From contig CAXKVR010000022.1 of NCBI GenBank assembly GCA_964058845.1, positions 1 to 56,625 of the forward strand: DNA of 56,625 bases. Reading direction: 5' to 3'. This DNA is from Carex sylvatica (taxonomy: Eukaryota > Streptophyta > Magnoliopsida > Poales > Cyperaceae). Below are positions 12,257 through 24,829 of the stretch, in pieces (the stretch's first letter is position 1; each line of letters opens with the position of its first letter). Position numbers and translations under genes: made by a program. A model generated the notes under the pieces. It searched no databases. It was not told the origin of the DNA and worked only from the letters and a program-made list of their open reading frames with translations.

Positions 12257-12302
12257 ATAATGTCTATATATATTATATAGTCAAGATATCAAATAAGTGT
12301 CC

Positions 12303-13598
12303 ATAAAATTTCAAATAACTATTTTTAAACTTTTCCTGCAACAGGACTACACAAAAAATTACAACTTTATCTACATTTTGATTTTAGAGTGAGAAAATTT
12401 GTTTTAGTAATACATCAATTTCATTTATGTTTTCTTTTTCTTATGCTCTCTTCCATTTCAATTTTATTATTCAAATAACCAAGTACCGAGCATAGTGACA
12501 AGTAAATTATTCGGATTCAATTTGGCGTAGTCAAAAATTTGTAATTTAGATTCTAATATAATTCAAGAATGATTCGGTACCACACACAAAAAAAAAAAAA
12601 AAAAAAATCTTTTTTAGAAAATTCGAATTTTATTTGCGAATAATTTGTTATTCAGTTCAAATACCTCAAAAAATTATTTATTCACAGATAAAACACGAAT
12701 TATATCAATATGGTACCGAGTACGATCAGGATTGATCTCCCCTCTGCTTCGAAGAATCCTGCAAAACAAAGATTGCGAATGACTATGCTGGGCTTTTGGG
12801 TACAAGCTTTTTCTTTTTCAGAAAAAATTACAGCAGAAAATGTGTCGCATGCGCTTACCTTGTAGCAAATTAAAATAGCGAATGGCTGAATTTTGAGGAT
12901 ATCATTTTAAATTAAAATTTTCTAAAGATGCTGTTGTTTTTTATTTAGATACCATTGTTCGTACCCCCTGTTTTCTGATTTATAGTTTTTTTTTTTTCTT
13001 ATTTGTTTTTTTTTTACGATTTTGTTGCCATTCAATGTTTTGATATTTACATTAAGAAAAGAAAATTATGTAAAACAAAATTAAGTAGGGATTAATATGT
13101 AAATATCCTTTAACTATTCTTTCATTAATTACATATTTATTTATTAATTCTTCATCATTATATTCCTTTAATTATTTAAATCATCTCATATTTATCCGAA
13201 ATTTTTTTTGTAAAATAACTCGACCATAATTGTGGTCTAAAAATGGATTTGAAATAATGATCCTTCTTCTTTTAAATAACTCTTTACTGGTATGTTCTCA
13301 CTCACAAGCTATGTTGCATGGAATGGATACAAGTATGAATATCGTATCGGATACGATACAAGATACAGCGATATAGTAATTTTCAATACAGTATGGATAT
13401 CAGATAATACGATACATGTATCAATACAGCAGTACGATACAAATATCGATACAGCATACGATATGTATCGGATACGAGTATGGAACCATATACGAAGTAT
13501 AGGATAATGTAGTCACAAGTGATGTACTTGTTCTCAAAGGATTAAACTTCAACCGCATTTGCATCCATTTCATTTATATATATATATAGAGAGAGAGA
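12303..13598. other. Intergenic DNA with poly-A and GATACGATAC-rich tract
   Basis: No gene was found. A poly-A run sits near 12587-12607. From about 13330 to 13490 the words GATACGATAC, CGGATACGA and CGATACAG recur many times in both orientations, giving a degenerate short-repeat tract. (TA)n then (GA)n precede the next MITE. Confidence 0.5.
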
Positions 13599-14027
13599 GA
13601 GGGGGGTTGGCTACTATGCTTATATAAGCATATTCCTACATATGCTTATAACTTATTTTTGTGTTTTCAATATTTAAATGGTCGATCTGAACCGTTAGAT
13701 GTGATCTCTATATTGAAATGTGCTTGGAGACCAAATTTTATATTTTTCTGAATTTTTTTACTATTTATTAAGCCACTTTGAAAATTGCTGATCCAACGGT
13801 GGCTTAACAAAACAGTAAAATCAGAAGCCACCATTGGATCAGCGATTTTCAAAGTGGCTTAATAAATAGTAATAAAATTCAGAAAAATATAAAATTTGGT
13901 CTCCAAGCACATTTCAATATAAAGATCACATCTAACATTTCATATCGACTTTTTGAATTTTAAAATTTCAAATTTGGACCGGTAGCACTTTAGCCCATAT
14001 GTTACCGAAAGCATATTAGTCACTCTC
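13599..14027. mobile_element. Chimeric long-hairpin MITE with mismatched ends
   Basis: From about 13603 to 13940 this copy follows the MITE at 8016-8442 closely: the GGTTGGCTACTATGC end, CGTTAGATGTGATC and the AGCCACC-TTGGATCAG centre are all present. After about 13940 it switches to a different sequence ending in AGCCCATATGTTACCGAAAG and CACTCTC. The two outer ends are therefore not complementary to each other, while the inner arms still are. No 9-bp duplication is visible. The simplest reading is recombination or template switching between two MITE families. Confidence 0.7.
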
Positions 14028-14039
14028 ATATTATACATA

Positions 14040-14560
14040 TATTATAAGAAAATGAGTTTATAAAAAAAAAAAATTGGAGACTAAATTCTCCATTCGGTCT
14101 CAAGAAAAATAGATTTCCACACAAATTCGAAGTTTTGAAAATCCAGCACATGTTTGGTTATTTTTTTAATTTTTTTTTATATAAAAAAAAATCGGCACAG
14201 CCTAGTTACTATATAATATACATATTTCGTTTTGAAAAATTGATCAATATTCAATCTGGCTCTATAAATTAATTTTCCTTGATGTTATTAAGAGAATTAA
14301 TGGCTGTTTCACACCCGTTTCTAATACCGGAAAAAAAAAAATCGGTTTCTTAATTAGAAACTGTAAAAAAAAAAAAATTGATTTTAGAAATTAAAACCAG
14401 AAATATTTTTTCCAATTTCTAATCAAAAAACTGGAAAAAAAATTTTCAGTTTGGATAGTTTAAAAATCCATCGCATGTTTGGTTATTTTTTAAAATTTTA
14501 TTTTTCTTTTGAATATAAATAAAAAAATCGGCATAACCCGATTTGGGAATGAGATAACTT
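14040..14560. repeat. Imperfect repeats around GCATGTTTGGTTATTTTT
   Basis: The block with 'AAAATCCA...GCA(C)ATGTTTGGTTATTTTTT' followed by an A/T tract and AAAATCGGCA occurs at about 14130-14200 and again at about 14450-14535, in direct orientation. Between them are inverted copies of 'AATTAGAAA'/'TTTCTAAT'. It is probably a decayed transposable element; its class cannot be told. Confidence 0.45.
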
Positions 14561-17160
14561 TTATTCAACAAAATAATTAAAGAAAAGTAATTGTGCTAGA
14601 ATGAAATAGAATATTTTGGTCAATTCATGTTGAAATCACAAACTTGATGTATATTAAGAATAGTTCATTTGTGTTTTTCGCTTTATGAGGAAAAATGAAA
14701 TGATTTTAAGAGTTCAATGATTTAGAAAATATATTAAGGAGTTGATGAACAGATATAAAAGATATTGTTACTATTGAGTCGGACGGTCCAAATCCCCCAA
14801 TTAAAAGCTTAATATGGGAAGTTACTAAGGACTGTTAGATTTGGATCAGATGGTATCAAGTGCTCAAGAGAGAAATGAAGAAGAAAGTGGGGTCAACATA
14901 AATTGCACAAGTGGATTAGGATTTAGGGGGTTGGTGGTCAAAATTGGCTCGATGTGGCACAAAAAGACAAAACCTGCGGTGGTCCAAAATAACCGTAACC
15001 GGTCTAGTTAGACCGCTTCATTTCCCAGACAATTAAGCTTCCTGCGGGACCCACCACACGTGTTTTTCTAATTAATTAAACCCAATGATCCTTGCTCGTC
15101 CCCTTGAGATTTTTTAACTTTTAATCATTTTTCAGTAGAGTAAAATATTCAAATTTATTTTCTTCGTTTTCAAACATATAAAAAATCATTTCTTTCTCAA
15201 AAAAAAAAAAACATAAAAGATCATTTACATTCTTATATTATGTGATCTTTATGCAATCCATTTCCTTCAACTTATAAAACTTATTTAATGTTTTAATAAA
15301 AATATGTTTATACATTCATTTTTAAATGAATGTATAAATATATTTCAGTATTTATAATTTGAATACTTGGGTATTTACAATTAATTTATAATTGAAATGA
15401 ACATGTTGTTGGAAATGAATACTATTTAACTTTGTTGTTACTCTTCTTTTATCTATTTTTACAAAGGAAAACAAAACTTGTATATATTATCATTGGAATA
15501 CAAGTCGCTTTGAAATTTAATTTCTACTTCATGGGGCAAAAATCGATTGTCTTCTTGACAACCAACCAAGTAATTACAATTCATAACGCCATATATATTT
15601 GGTACAGCACCTAACTATTTCAAAAATAATATATATGAAAAGGTCATAACAACTTTTTAGTATCACATTTTATGATCCTCAAAATGCAATAACCACTAAC
15701 ATAACAAACTTACCAAGTGTTCAAAATAAACATTTTGTCAATCAATTAATCCACTAGTAATCATATATTCATATGTATGAAAACACTCACAAATTTCGTC
15801 AAGATTCAAAATTAAGCTCCAACGAACATGAGTGACAAACGAGATTCCAAAATATTTGAACAAAAAAAGAATTGTCTTTTGGCATTGGGTTTCATTTTTG
15901 AATGTTTTTGTTTTAGGCATTGGGTCATTTTCAAACCTATTCAAAGGACACTATTTTTATTTCTCCTGACAAGTTTGGTTTGTTTTAAAATTTGGAAACC
16001 AAAATTCCGGGGGACAAAGCAATGCCACGCGAGGAGAATTGCCTAATGATCATGGGACACAACGCAATGCTTTCACTTTCAAAACCAATATGCAAATTAA
16101 ATTTAATAAATTTAAAATTATGGTGAGTACTTAAGCTTGGATAGATTATGTAGCTTGATATGGAGGCAGATTTTCCAAAGTCCAAAATTCCTAACCTATA
16201 GTTGATAATATACAGAATATGTTTTAAGAAATCTTCTTATATGCCATCCCAAAACATAATTTTGCATCAAAGACCTCAAAAAAAAACATTTAAAAATAAT
16301 TGGCAGCCTCCCACAACTTTCAGTGCTGGAGCCAGAAATATTTTTAGATTTAATCAGATTATCTTTTTATTATAGTGGGATGTAAATTCACAATGAATTT
16401 TAATACAAGTACATTTTTTTTCCCCTAACAATTGTAAAAGAAATACTAAATGACAGAGGGTTGCATAACTTTCTAGAGGGGGGGAGCGAATTGTAAATAA
16501 AACATTTGAAAGGTTATTATGAAAAATTAGCAATATACAAGGCAAAATTGCATGGAAATTCTCAAATGTTTATTTGACTTGAAAGAGACAAGCAAAGGCT
16601 TGGCCTGTTGTAAATAGTGCACCCTTAATGGAGGTAGAGATTATGATGGTGACATTAATTACATTTTAGTATTGTTATTATGGTTTAGAAAACTTGAGTT
16701 AGGTTTTGGACTCTACATTGATCTTGGCCTTATTAGTGGACCAAATACTTGGCCATATATGGCTGTGCTAATGCATTCGGGTTCGGATGCAATAGACTTC
16801 ATTTACATATACCAATAAGAAATAATAGAACAAGGTCATGAATGCAATTACGGGTGGTATATTTTTAAAGAGTTTGGCAGGTGTGTTATTACCTCAAAAT
16901 CTATTATTTATGTTTTAAATGATGAATTTAAACTATTGAAATTGTCTAGTTCACAAATAATGTGTTTACATGTAAATTTATAAATTTTCTAATTTTTTTT
17001 AATATAAAATCAAGTGGTCAAAAAATTATAAAAAATAAAGCATTAAAATTAACTTACAAATCTTCATTTTTTTTTAACTACTTTACTTTGTACTTAATAA
17101 ATTCAAAAATTTATAAACTTAGTATGTAAATGTATCACTCGTAAAGTATATTAGTTTCAA
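14561..17160. other. Intergenic DNA without recognised genes
   Basis: Several short open frames occur but none resembles a protein family or shows plausible splice structure. A G-box core CACGTG is present near 15057, without an associated gene. A perfect short palindrome at 15307-15338 is listed separately. Confidence 0.45.
15307..15338. repeat. Perfect 15-bp inverted repeat, 2-bp spacer
   Basis: TTTATACATTCATTT at 15307-15321 is followed by two bases and then its exact complement at 15324-15338. It is a compact cruciform-forming site of unknown role. Confidence 0.8.
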
Positions 17161-17164
17161 TCAA

Positions 17165-17790
17165 GGTTCTAAATAGCGATCATTGCGTCATAGTGAAAAA
17201 ACTAAAAAAATATATATATTATCGCAAATGACATTGCTATACCGAAAGCTATCCTATATAGCGTTTTTTGTTTAAAACATTATATTTTATATTTCTACTA
17301 ATTATCAACATTATCTAAAGTCTCATAGAGCAATAAGTAACACAAAATTGATTAAGGAATTAGAATATTCATATTGAACCAGTACAAAGTCCAAATTGTT
17401 ATTCAAAATATCTATAATAATATCATAAACTATATATCTTTTTTTATTCAAAATAACCTAAGCATCATGGCATAAACTATATTTTTTTTTATTCATAAAA
17501 AAGCTAAGCATCATGAAATAAACTATCTATTTTTTTTTCTAATTGAGAGCAAAATTAATATGGACCTTAAAAAAATTGATATTTAAAATTAATTTTTAGT
17601 TGAGTCTTTATATAAAAGCCTATGTAACATAGCGTGTGCTATAGCACGTAGCGTGTAGCACAGATATTAGACCACTATTACCGCTATAGTTGTCGTAGCT
17701 GAAATAGCATACTTTTATCTCATAGCTTAGCCTTCAAAGTCCGTAAATAGTATAGCTATTGCATCGCTATAGCGCACTATTTAGAATACT
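17165..17790. mobile_element. Non-autonomous DNA transposon remnant (TTCTAAATAG ends)
   Basis: The left end has GGTTCTAAATAGCG and the right end CACTATTTAGAA, inverted copies of about 12 bp. Inside, short palindromic words such as GCTATAGC, CGTAGCG and CATAGCG cluster near both ends, like the subterminal repeats of hAT-type elements. I could not find a convincing 8-bp target duplication, so the class is an inference. There is no coding capacity. Confidence 0.5.
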
Positions 17791-19320
17791 AATTTTAACA
17801 ATTTAATTTATCATTTGAAATCTATTTGATAGGTTTTCGAAACACCTTATACTATCAATAGCATATTGGCCAATTTTTTTATTAAATATAAACTAACATA
17901 AATAATCCCTCATTTCATATTTGAGTTATTTAATTTTTTGAAATGCCGGTAAAAGACAAAAATCAATTTAGACTAACCCGAATCCGGTCAATTGGAGTGG
18001 GATTACAGCTATTTTTTATAGTCGGATCTTGGGTTCTCGCCCGTGTAGCATTAGAAAATAATTTGTGCATGCAGATTGAATCGTCATGTGGATTTGATCT
18101 GTCTTTGGTGAACTGCTCAAGAAACGCGGGAATAAAATTTGGAGGTGCAAAAACAATATATGATTTGGAGACAGTGGGGTCGTAATTTAGATTGTTTAGT
18201 GAGGGATTTGGGATGAAATTGGACCGTAATATTGGACTTATTAGGTGAAACATTGGGTTGCTTTTCTTTTTTGTTTAAAAGTCTCGATTCAGTCAAGACT
18301 ACTATCTTATCAGGCGAGACGAATTTTTGGCTCATTGCCACTGTTTTGATTAGATTTTAAGCCTAGATTTGACTTTCAAGACTGTAATCACTGTATGTTT
18401 TAAGGGAGTCGGATGGTCCGAATCTAATATTCAGTTGGAACCGAATCACACTTCGGGTTATCTGATTAATTTATTCGGTCGGTTAAGTTTTATTAATGCA
18501 AATCGAAAAATAAACTAATTGCATTATTTATTAGTTTAACTTGAACTAAATCGACCAATGGATACTCTAGCTTCAAATATTATGTAACTTCTATTGGGGA
18601 AAAATCATTTTCGTTCAGCTAATGATAGTAAAATAAAGAAATAAATTTAGGGTTTGCATTGGGATCATTTAACAAGGGTTCAACAATTTTTACAATGAAC
18701 TTTTCAAAAAAGATAAACAAATAAATTTAAATTAAATAAATAGGTATGTTACCAGACATATAGATAACTTAACAATAAATTTCAGACAACATAAGTATTA
18801 TTTTAAATGCATCAAAATTACTAATTTCGAGTCGATAAACCTTTGAATCAGTTGATATAAATTGAAATATGTATAAAATGATAGATAATATATATCATGC
18901 TCATAATATTGAATTTTCAATTTAAACTTTTAAAAAAAATTGTTAATAGTAGCTCTTGCAATTTAAAGAATTTAGGCATAGTCTACTCCAATTGTAGGTC
19001 TTCCAATCTAAAGTTTATTTGAGGATTCAGCCCATAATTTTAAACCACTAATATGCTTTCGTAAAGCCATGAACAAAGTCAAAATTACCCCATAAGAAAT
19101 CACAGCCCAATTATACATGCTTTGGAAAGAATTAGGCCTAGAAATCTCATGTCATAGTAGCGTGGCCCATTTTTGTACTATGCCTTCAACAGAAACCAAC
19201 CTCCAAAATATTCCATGCGGAAGTAAAAATGGGATAAATATATTAACAGAGCTATTTTGACTTATGAAACGCACGACTAACAAAAACGAACTAAAAAACA
19301 TATGAATGTTACGCTGCTTA
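17791..19320. other. Intergenic region upstream of RAF1
   Basis: No gene was recognised. Overlapping open frames on both strands at 17943-18341 have no family resemblance. The last few hundred bases should include the RAF1 promoter. Confidence 0.4.
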
Positions 19321-19375
19321 AAGTCAATATAGGTCTGTCAATATCTTTACCCGAAAGATATCCGAAACAAACACA

Positions 19376-19381
19376 GATAAG
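19376..19381 (+). promoter_or_regulatory. GATAAG I-box-like motif before RAF1
   Basis: GATAAG lies about 60 bp upstream of the RAF1 ATG and a second GATA word (AAGATATCC) occurs about 20 bp further up. I-boxes are common in light-regulated photosynthesis gene promoters. The motif is short and the match may be chance; it could also lie in the 5' leader. Confidence 0.25.
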
Positions 19382-19441
19382 CTTCTCGCACCCCCCACCA
19401 TTTCCTTCTCTCGCCTCTTCTCCTTCTCTCCCCCGGCAACT

Positions 19442-21093
19442 ATGATTTCCATCTCCAACTTGCACCCCACGAAGACCACCACTGCCACTCCTTCCTTCTC
19501 TAAATTATCCCACCATCTCAACCTTCTCTGTCTCTCTAATGGGAAACCCAACATCACAAAACGAACCAAGTTAACCATCTATGCTTCGAAACTCCCGTTC
19601 ACGCCTCCACCAGCAGCCCCACCAGGGCAAGTGTACCAGCCGTACAGAGCACCGCCTTCTTCACCTCTCCCGGCTAAGTACCGTAATATACCTATCGACG
19701 AGGTGTTCGATATATTGCGCAACCGGCTCGGGCTGTGGCACGAGTATTCACCCCTAGTTGGATCCCTGTTGCGGGATGGGTTCACGCCAGCTTCGATCGA
19801 AGAGGTGACCGGTATCTCTGGTGTTGAACAGAACTGCATCGTGGTCGCAACTCAGGTAATCAGTGGATATAATTCTGGTCAATTCTTCAATTTTGCATAT
19901 CTGGTACCATACTAATTCTGGTGTAGGCCAGTACCAATTTATGAGCCTGCATAACTGGTTATCTGATTCTTAATTCTGTCCGTTCTAAGCATGACCATAA
20001 ATAATATAATCAATGTATTAGAAAATTAAATATTCCAAGTAGTCTAGTTATAAGTAAAGGATCATGCCTAGTGGTTAATGCAAACAAGAACTTTTACTTT
20101 CAACAGTTTGTAATGTTCCTATTTTATGAGTAAATTGCATACCTTAACAGCTGTATTTACACAAAGGTACGCGAATCTCTCTTGCAATCCAAAACATTCC
20201 CTCAAGAACTACTCTCCTACTTTGACTCTAGTGGAGGCCCCGATATACTAAACGAACTACGCCGCCTCAATGCAGTTCAACGTGCAGATTCCGCAAAATA
20301 CATAATTGATCGCCGCTTCGATCCCCGTGGTGCCATGGAGCTTGCTCGTGCCATCCGGGATTTCCCTCGAAGGCGTGGTGAAGCTGGTTGGGAGTCCTTC
20401 TCTGCTGATTCGCCTGGTGACTGTCTAGCTTACACCCAATTTCGCCTCAGCAAAGAGGCCATAGCTGATTCTGATCGCATAGCAGCTCTTGAGAAGGCAT
20501 TGGAATATGTAGAAACAGACAAAGCGAGAGAGAGGATTACCGAAGAGTTAAATAAAGGGGAGGATGCGAGAAAAGCAGAGGCAGAGAAACTTGCAAAGGA
20601 AGTGGCATCGCTGAAGGTAGTGAGGTTGAGGTATGGTGAGGTAGCAGAGGCATCATCAGTGAATTTGCTGCCTGTTGTGTTGGCAAATGAGGGGGCAAAA
20701 GGAGTTGCGGCTGCACCAGGCAAGTGTAAACAAAAAGGGGAATTGGGGGTGGTGGTGGCTGATAAGGGATGGACACGGTGGGTAGTTGTACCGAGCTGGC
20801 AACCGGTTTTGGCAGCAGGAGAAGCAGTGGCATTGGAATTGGATGATATGAGGGGGTTGCCATGGCCGAGCATGGCAGCCTCACAAGAGAATGTATTGGT
20901 TTTGGTTGATAGGATTAGGAAACAAGTCGAGGAGGATGGAGCATTTGTTGTGGAGAAGGAAGGGAAGTTAGTGGTGGAAAGGGGGAGGAAGTTGAAGGAG
21001 ACCGGAGTCAACACGGCAGTTGCAGCGGTTATTATGGTTGTTCGGCCACCGCAGGACGAGGAAGACATGATAAGTGAGAATGAGTGGGATTGA
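19442..21093 (+). CDS. RAF1: Rubisco accumulation factor 1, chloroplast
   Basis: Two exons, 19442-19855 and 20167-21093, joined by a GT-AG phase-0 intron of 311 bp. The product is 446 residues. Residues 1 to about 50 are rich in Ser, Thr and basic residues with few acids, as in a chloroplast transit peptide, and a Pro-rich linker follows (51-77). Next comes the RAF1 helical domain: YRNIPIDEVFDILRNRLGLW (80-99), FTPASIEEVTGI, then after the intron VRESLLQS, FDPRGAMELARAIRDFPRRR and GWESFSADSPGDCLAY. A charged helical linker leads to the C-terminal beta domain (about 290-435). In the family, RAF1 dimerises and clamps Rubisco large subunits after chaperonin release to assemble the L8 core. Length and order match the family. 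Start choice is supported by the transit peptide. The gene is convergent with the lesion-inducer gene, 863 bp away. Confidence 0.96.
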
Positions 21094-21226
21094 CAGGATT
21101 AGGAGAATTTTGATTGGGGGATTTTACAAATTGCCCCTTTTTTACTGTTTAATAAGGGTAGTCGTGGGAATTACTTCATTTTTAATGCATAGGCAAGGGA
21201 GCTGAAGCATTGTTATTTATTACATG

Positions 21227-21232
21227 AATAAA
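21227..21232 (+). terminator. Possible RAF1 polyadenylation signal
   Basis: AATAAA lies 134 bp after the RAF1 stop codon, a normal distance for a plant 3' UTR. There is no transcript evidence. Confidence 0.35.
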
Positions 21233-21412
21233 ATTTAGAACTATCTAGGTTTTCCTTGTGAAAATAATGTATCTAGAATTCATGCTCATAAGATGGATCG
21301 TTCCTAGGACTGGACCAAAAAAAAATTTAAAACTATCAAGGTTTTCCTTGTGAAAATAATATATCTAGAATTCATGATCATAAGATGGATTATTCCCAGG
21401 ACTGGACAAATA
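21231..21412. repeat. Two-copy tandem duplication, period 92 bp
   Basis: AAATTTAGAACTATCTAGG at 21231 recurs as AAATTTAAAACTATCAAGG at 21323. Both copies continue through GGTTTTCCTTGTGAAAATAA, TCTAGAATTCATG and CATAAGATGGAT to AGGACTGGAC. They differ by a few substitutions. The array lies just downstream of RAF1 and may enter its 3' UTR, so it could duplicate 3' end signals. Confidence 0.88.
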
Positions 21413-21956
21413 AGAAGCAAACAGTAAATCTAGCTATTGTTAAAAAAAAAATCTACTACTTCCTGATACTGTCAACACATTTTTTTATCACGGATATAAA
21501 ATAAACATCATAAAAGTGCTGGTTCTCTCAAACACCATCTGCAATTAGAATTTTGTAATGCAAAATAAGCGTCAAATTGACAGCTAAAATGAAAAGAAAG
21601 AAAAACTAAGGCTCAAATTGAGCCACTCAAGAAAAATCATCAAGGAGAATAAAAACCACCAGATCAATGATTGGAAAAAATAAAAATAATCACGGGACCT
21701 CATTAAGTGCCAAAAACACTAAATTAATTGAAATTCTGAATCCTAGAAAAAACAAACTATTAACTCCAAACGGACCACAAAAATATAAATATAAAGACCT
21801 AAGCTCCTAATGAACCCCAATACACACCTTGCAAGACCTCGGCCTTTCCCAAAAGGAAAAAAAGAACAAGTAAATAACAAGTAACCAGTACCAGTACATG
21901 ATACATCTGATGAAAAAGCTAGAAACACAAAAACAGAGGCATCCTGTCCCATAAAA

Positions 21957-23949
21957 TTAATTGGTTTTGGACTTAGTTCCCTTCTTTTTGGGAGCACGCC
22001 TCGGGATAGAGTTCTTCATCCCAAGGAAGAACAGCAACGCACCAAAAAGCGCCAGGTTCTGCCGCAAAAAAAATATGTCAACATATTGTTGTCTATAAAT
22101 TAAAAAATTGTAACTCAAATATAGATAATACACAGCAACCAACATGATTGATTTCTAATCTGAACTTTATCAAGGAGTTTATGTCATGGAAACAAACTAA
22201 AAGCTTTGACTGCACTAATGAACTGTGATAATAATTACTGACATACCTGGTTGAACTTGATGAAGAGTTGCACAAACTCGCTTGTCTCAATATCATAATT
22301 ATAGAAATCGTACACCACGGGGGTTATAAATGCAAGATAAAATGACTGCAACATAAAATGCAAAAGTGTTACATCATATAAGCACTAAGAAGTAAAAAAT
22401 CAGACAGAGTGATTATACAAAGTTCTTGGAAAAAGAAAACAAAAAAGGAACAATGCATCCTACAAAGTTCATGCAAATCTAATGAAGCACCACAAGTAGT
22501 CTAATTAAAGATAAAGATAAATGTATTGTTTCCATATGTAAAAAAAAAAAAAGATGCCAAGAAACAAAGAGAGAACAAAAGGTGAAACAAAAATACGTAC
22601 CAAGAGGTAAGCTCCCACAGAGCTACTAAAGATAAAGAGGAGACCTCCAAGCCCCTTCAGAGCAATTGTAGCCATAATTACATGACTCATCTGCAAAATT
22701 GAACCAATTAAAATACAAAATATAAGGAAGTGATTTTAAACTTAAATTAGTTAATACAAAAATATGCAACACGTATACCAACTGAGATGATAGGAATATC
22801 AATATGCAACACCATAATTGCAAAAACTTGAACTATTTACTATACTAAAAGTACAATTGCTTGTTAAAGAAAAGAGAGAAGAGTGATATTAAGCTATCCG
22901 CAATATCTACCATGTTCCATAGGTTGAAACAAAATATTGCTTATTTTGCAAGAACATGCATTAAATTTGATGGTTTCATAGGGGGGCACAAATGAAATTT
23001 CCCATTTTTGTACTTACATCAATGGGAGGCACGGCTACTCCAAGATTAGAGCTAATGTGCTTGGTCAAGACAGTAAACTTAGGCTTAAGGGCCTTCGCTG
23101 CGGGGCCACCATCTGTCCCAAATTCGCTGAACCTGCAGAAAAAATCCACAAAAATTAAAAAAATGAATTGATCTAGTTTTATGCTCCGTAAAACGAAAGT
23201 AAAGATTTAATTAAATTGAAACTAGAGGTTAAGATACTACAATATTTGCTGCCAAGTCTTAAATCCAAACAAAGCTTAGCAATGTCAATAATATCAGCGA
23301 ACAAAGAGGAAAATTTTAGGTCCAATTGCTCTCCACTTGTACAAGCTAATAGACACAAGCCTGGTCTAATCTCAGGGAAGGGAAATGAACAGACTAGATG
23401 AAGCTTTTCCCAGAGAAACCATCTGAAACGTCCATTTCCCTGACTTGCTGATGTGGCAATAATGCCCGATTCAACTGTAGAGAACCAGCTAATTTATTTA
23501 TTCAGCTTGTATGATATAAAACCTTTGAATATATAATAGATCTTAAGTTTGTTACAAAGAAACTATGATCTTAACTCAAACAGATCCATTCAGCTGTAAA
23601 ATGTTATCTCATTCAAATCTGCTTAATTCAGACCTCTAATCGCCCAATCTATACACAGAGACATAGATTCATAAAAACAATTTGCCAAACATTAAATTAT
23701 GTACACTAAACGGTGATGGCTCCATTTCACTGGTCAGATATATGATTAAAATAAAAACCCTAGAATCAACACAAAACCCTAGATCTCTTCCTGACACCGC
23801 AATTTCGACCCAAATCGCACAAAAGTCAACAGATCTAACACGAACCAAAGAAATACATCGAAAATGAAAGCGAATACTTACTCCTGGTAGGCGGAGAGGA
23901 GGAAAACCGACGCAAAGAGAACTCTACCAGCAAAAGAGACGAAGCCCAT
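21957..23949 (-). CDS. HR-like lesion-inducer protein (DoxX-like membrane protein)
   Basis: Five exons on the minus strand: 23949-23882, 23132-23018, 22690-22601, 22345-22247 and 22058-21957. All junctions are GT-AG, and the CDS is 474 nt for 157 residues. The protein begins MGFVSFAGRVLFASVFLLSA, an N-terminal membrane helix. A conserved loop follows with EFGTDGGPAAKALKPK and the block SNLGVAVPPID. Further helices lie in exon 3 (ALKGLGGLLFIFSSSVGAYL), exon 4 (SFYLAFITPVVYDFYNYD) and exon 5 (LALFGALLFFLGMKNS). The tail is Lys-rich (RRAPKKKGTKSKTN). Order and length agree with the plant HR_lesion family, four-helix DoxX-like proteins named after a tobacco ORF whose overexpression causes lesions; the biochemical role is not established. 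The basic C-terminal tail could be an ER-retention type signal, which is an inference. Confidence 0.93.
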
Positions 23950-24065
23950 TTTCTCCCTGCTAGAAGTGAATATAATGGTGTAATCTCTAGCTTGGTTCTC
24001 TACCGCTCAGCAGATTCGTGCCTTAGAAGAGAAGAGAGGAGAAAGGAAGAGGAGAGGTCGTCTCT

Positions 24066-24073
24066 CTTTATAC
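24066..24073 (-). promoter_or_regulatory. TATA box of the lesion-inducer gene
   Basis: GTATAAAG reads on the minus strand about 120 bp upstream of the ATG at 23949. It is followed by a GA/CT-rich leader, a common arrangement in plant promoters. The match is good but unsupported by transcript data. Confidence 0.5.
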
Positions 24074-24454
24074 AGAGTTGGAATCTCCGCTCCGCGTAGA
24101 CCGGTTCGATCCGATTTTAAAGTCTTAAGCTTGTGCGTTGATAGTTGATATGCTGATTTGTAAGAGAAATTTCTAGTCGCTGACAGCCTGCGCCCACTGT
24201 AAGGAAACCTTGCTCGTTAAGAGACGAGATTTCTGTTTGCACTCGGTCTATAGAAATTCGATATATTCGAAGAATTCGTTTCGTTTTCTTTCGTAATACA
24301 TTAATTTCGGTTAGAACAATATGAATTGGGATACTGAAGTAAAGATGTATTTTATTTCATATTTATATCTTTTAAAAAGTTAAATAGTGGATTCCAACTA
24401 TTAAATACAATGTTGATATTAAAATATGCATATTAAATTTTATACCTTTTAAAA

Positions 24455-24819
24455 GAGTGAGGTTATGGTAATGTGCATATTACAAAAGGACTCGTATCAT
24501 TGTTTTTTTTCGTTCAAATAGTCAATCTAAATCATTTAACATAATTTTTGCAATTGAATGTCAAATTTTATATTATTATTTTTAGATAGGTAGAAAATCA
24601 CTTGATTTGAAAATTCTAAATCATCCAAAAACAATGATTTTCTACATATTTAAAACAATAGTAAAAATATTCTAAAAAATATAAAATTTGATCTACAGGT
24701 ACATTTTGATATGAAAATTATGTTTGATGGTTCAAATCAATTATTTGGACTTTAAAAATAAAGATTTTGATCCATAGCACAGGTTAATCTGTAATATGCA
24801 TATTACCATAGCCTCACTA
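24455..24819. mobile_element. Long-hairpin MITE, likely Mutator-type
   Basis: The left end GAGTGAGGTTATGGTAAT is the complement, with a few changes, of ATTACCATAGCCTCACTA at the right. The arms share the TTTTTAGATAGGTAGAAAATCA core with copies at 2134 and 49673. The flanks CTTTTAAAA (left) and TTTTCAAAA (right) match at 7 of 9 positions, fitting a decayed 9-bp duplication. Non-coding. It is about 500 bp upstream of the lesion-inducer ATG. Confidence 0.78.
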
Positions 24820-24829
24820 TTTTCAAAAT

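Noticed and set aside
17943..18341. Overlapping open frames on both strands
   Set aside because: No similarity to a known family in any frame and no plausible exon borders; the opposing frames argue for chance.
20430..21068. 212-residue minus-strand frame
   Set aside because: It is antisense to the RAF1 second exon and its Ser/Thr-rich composition mirrors that coding sequence.
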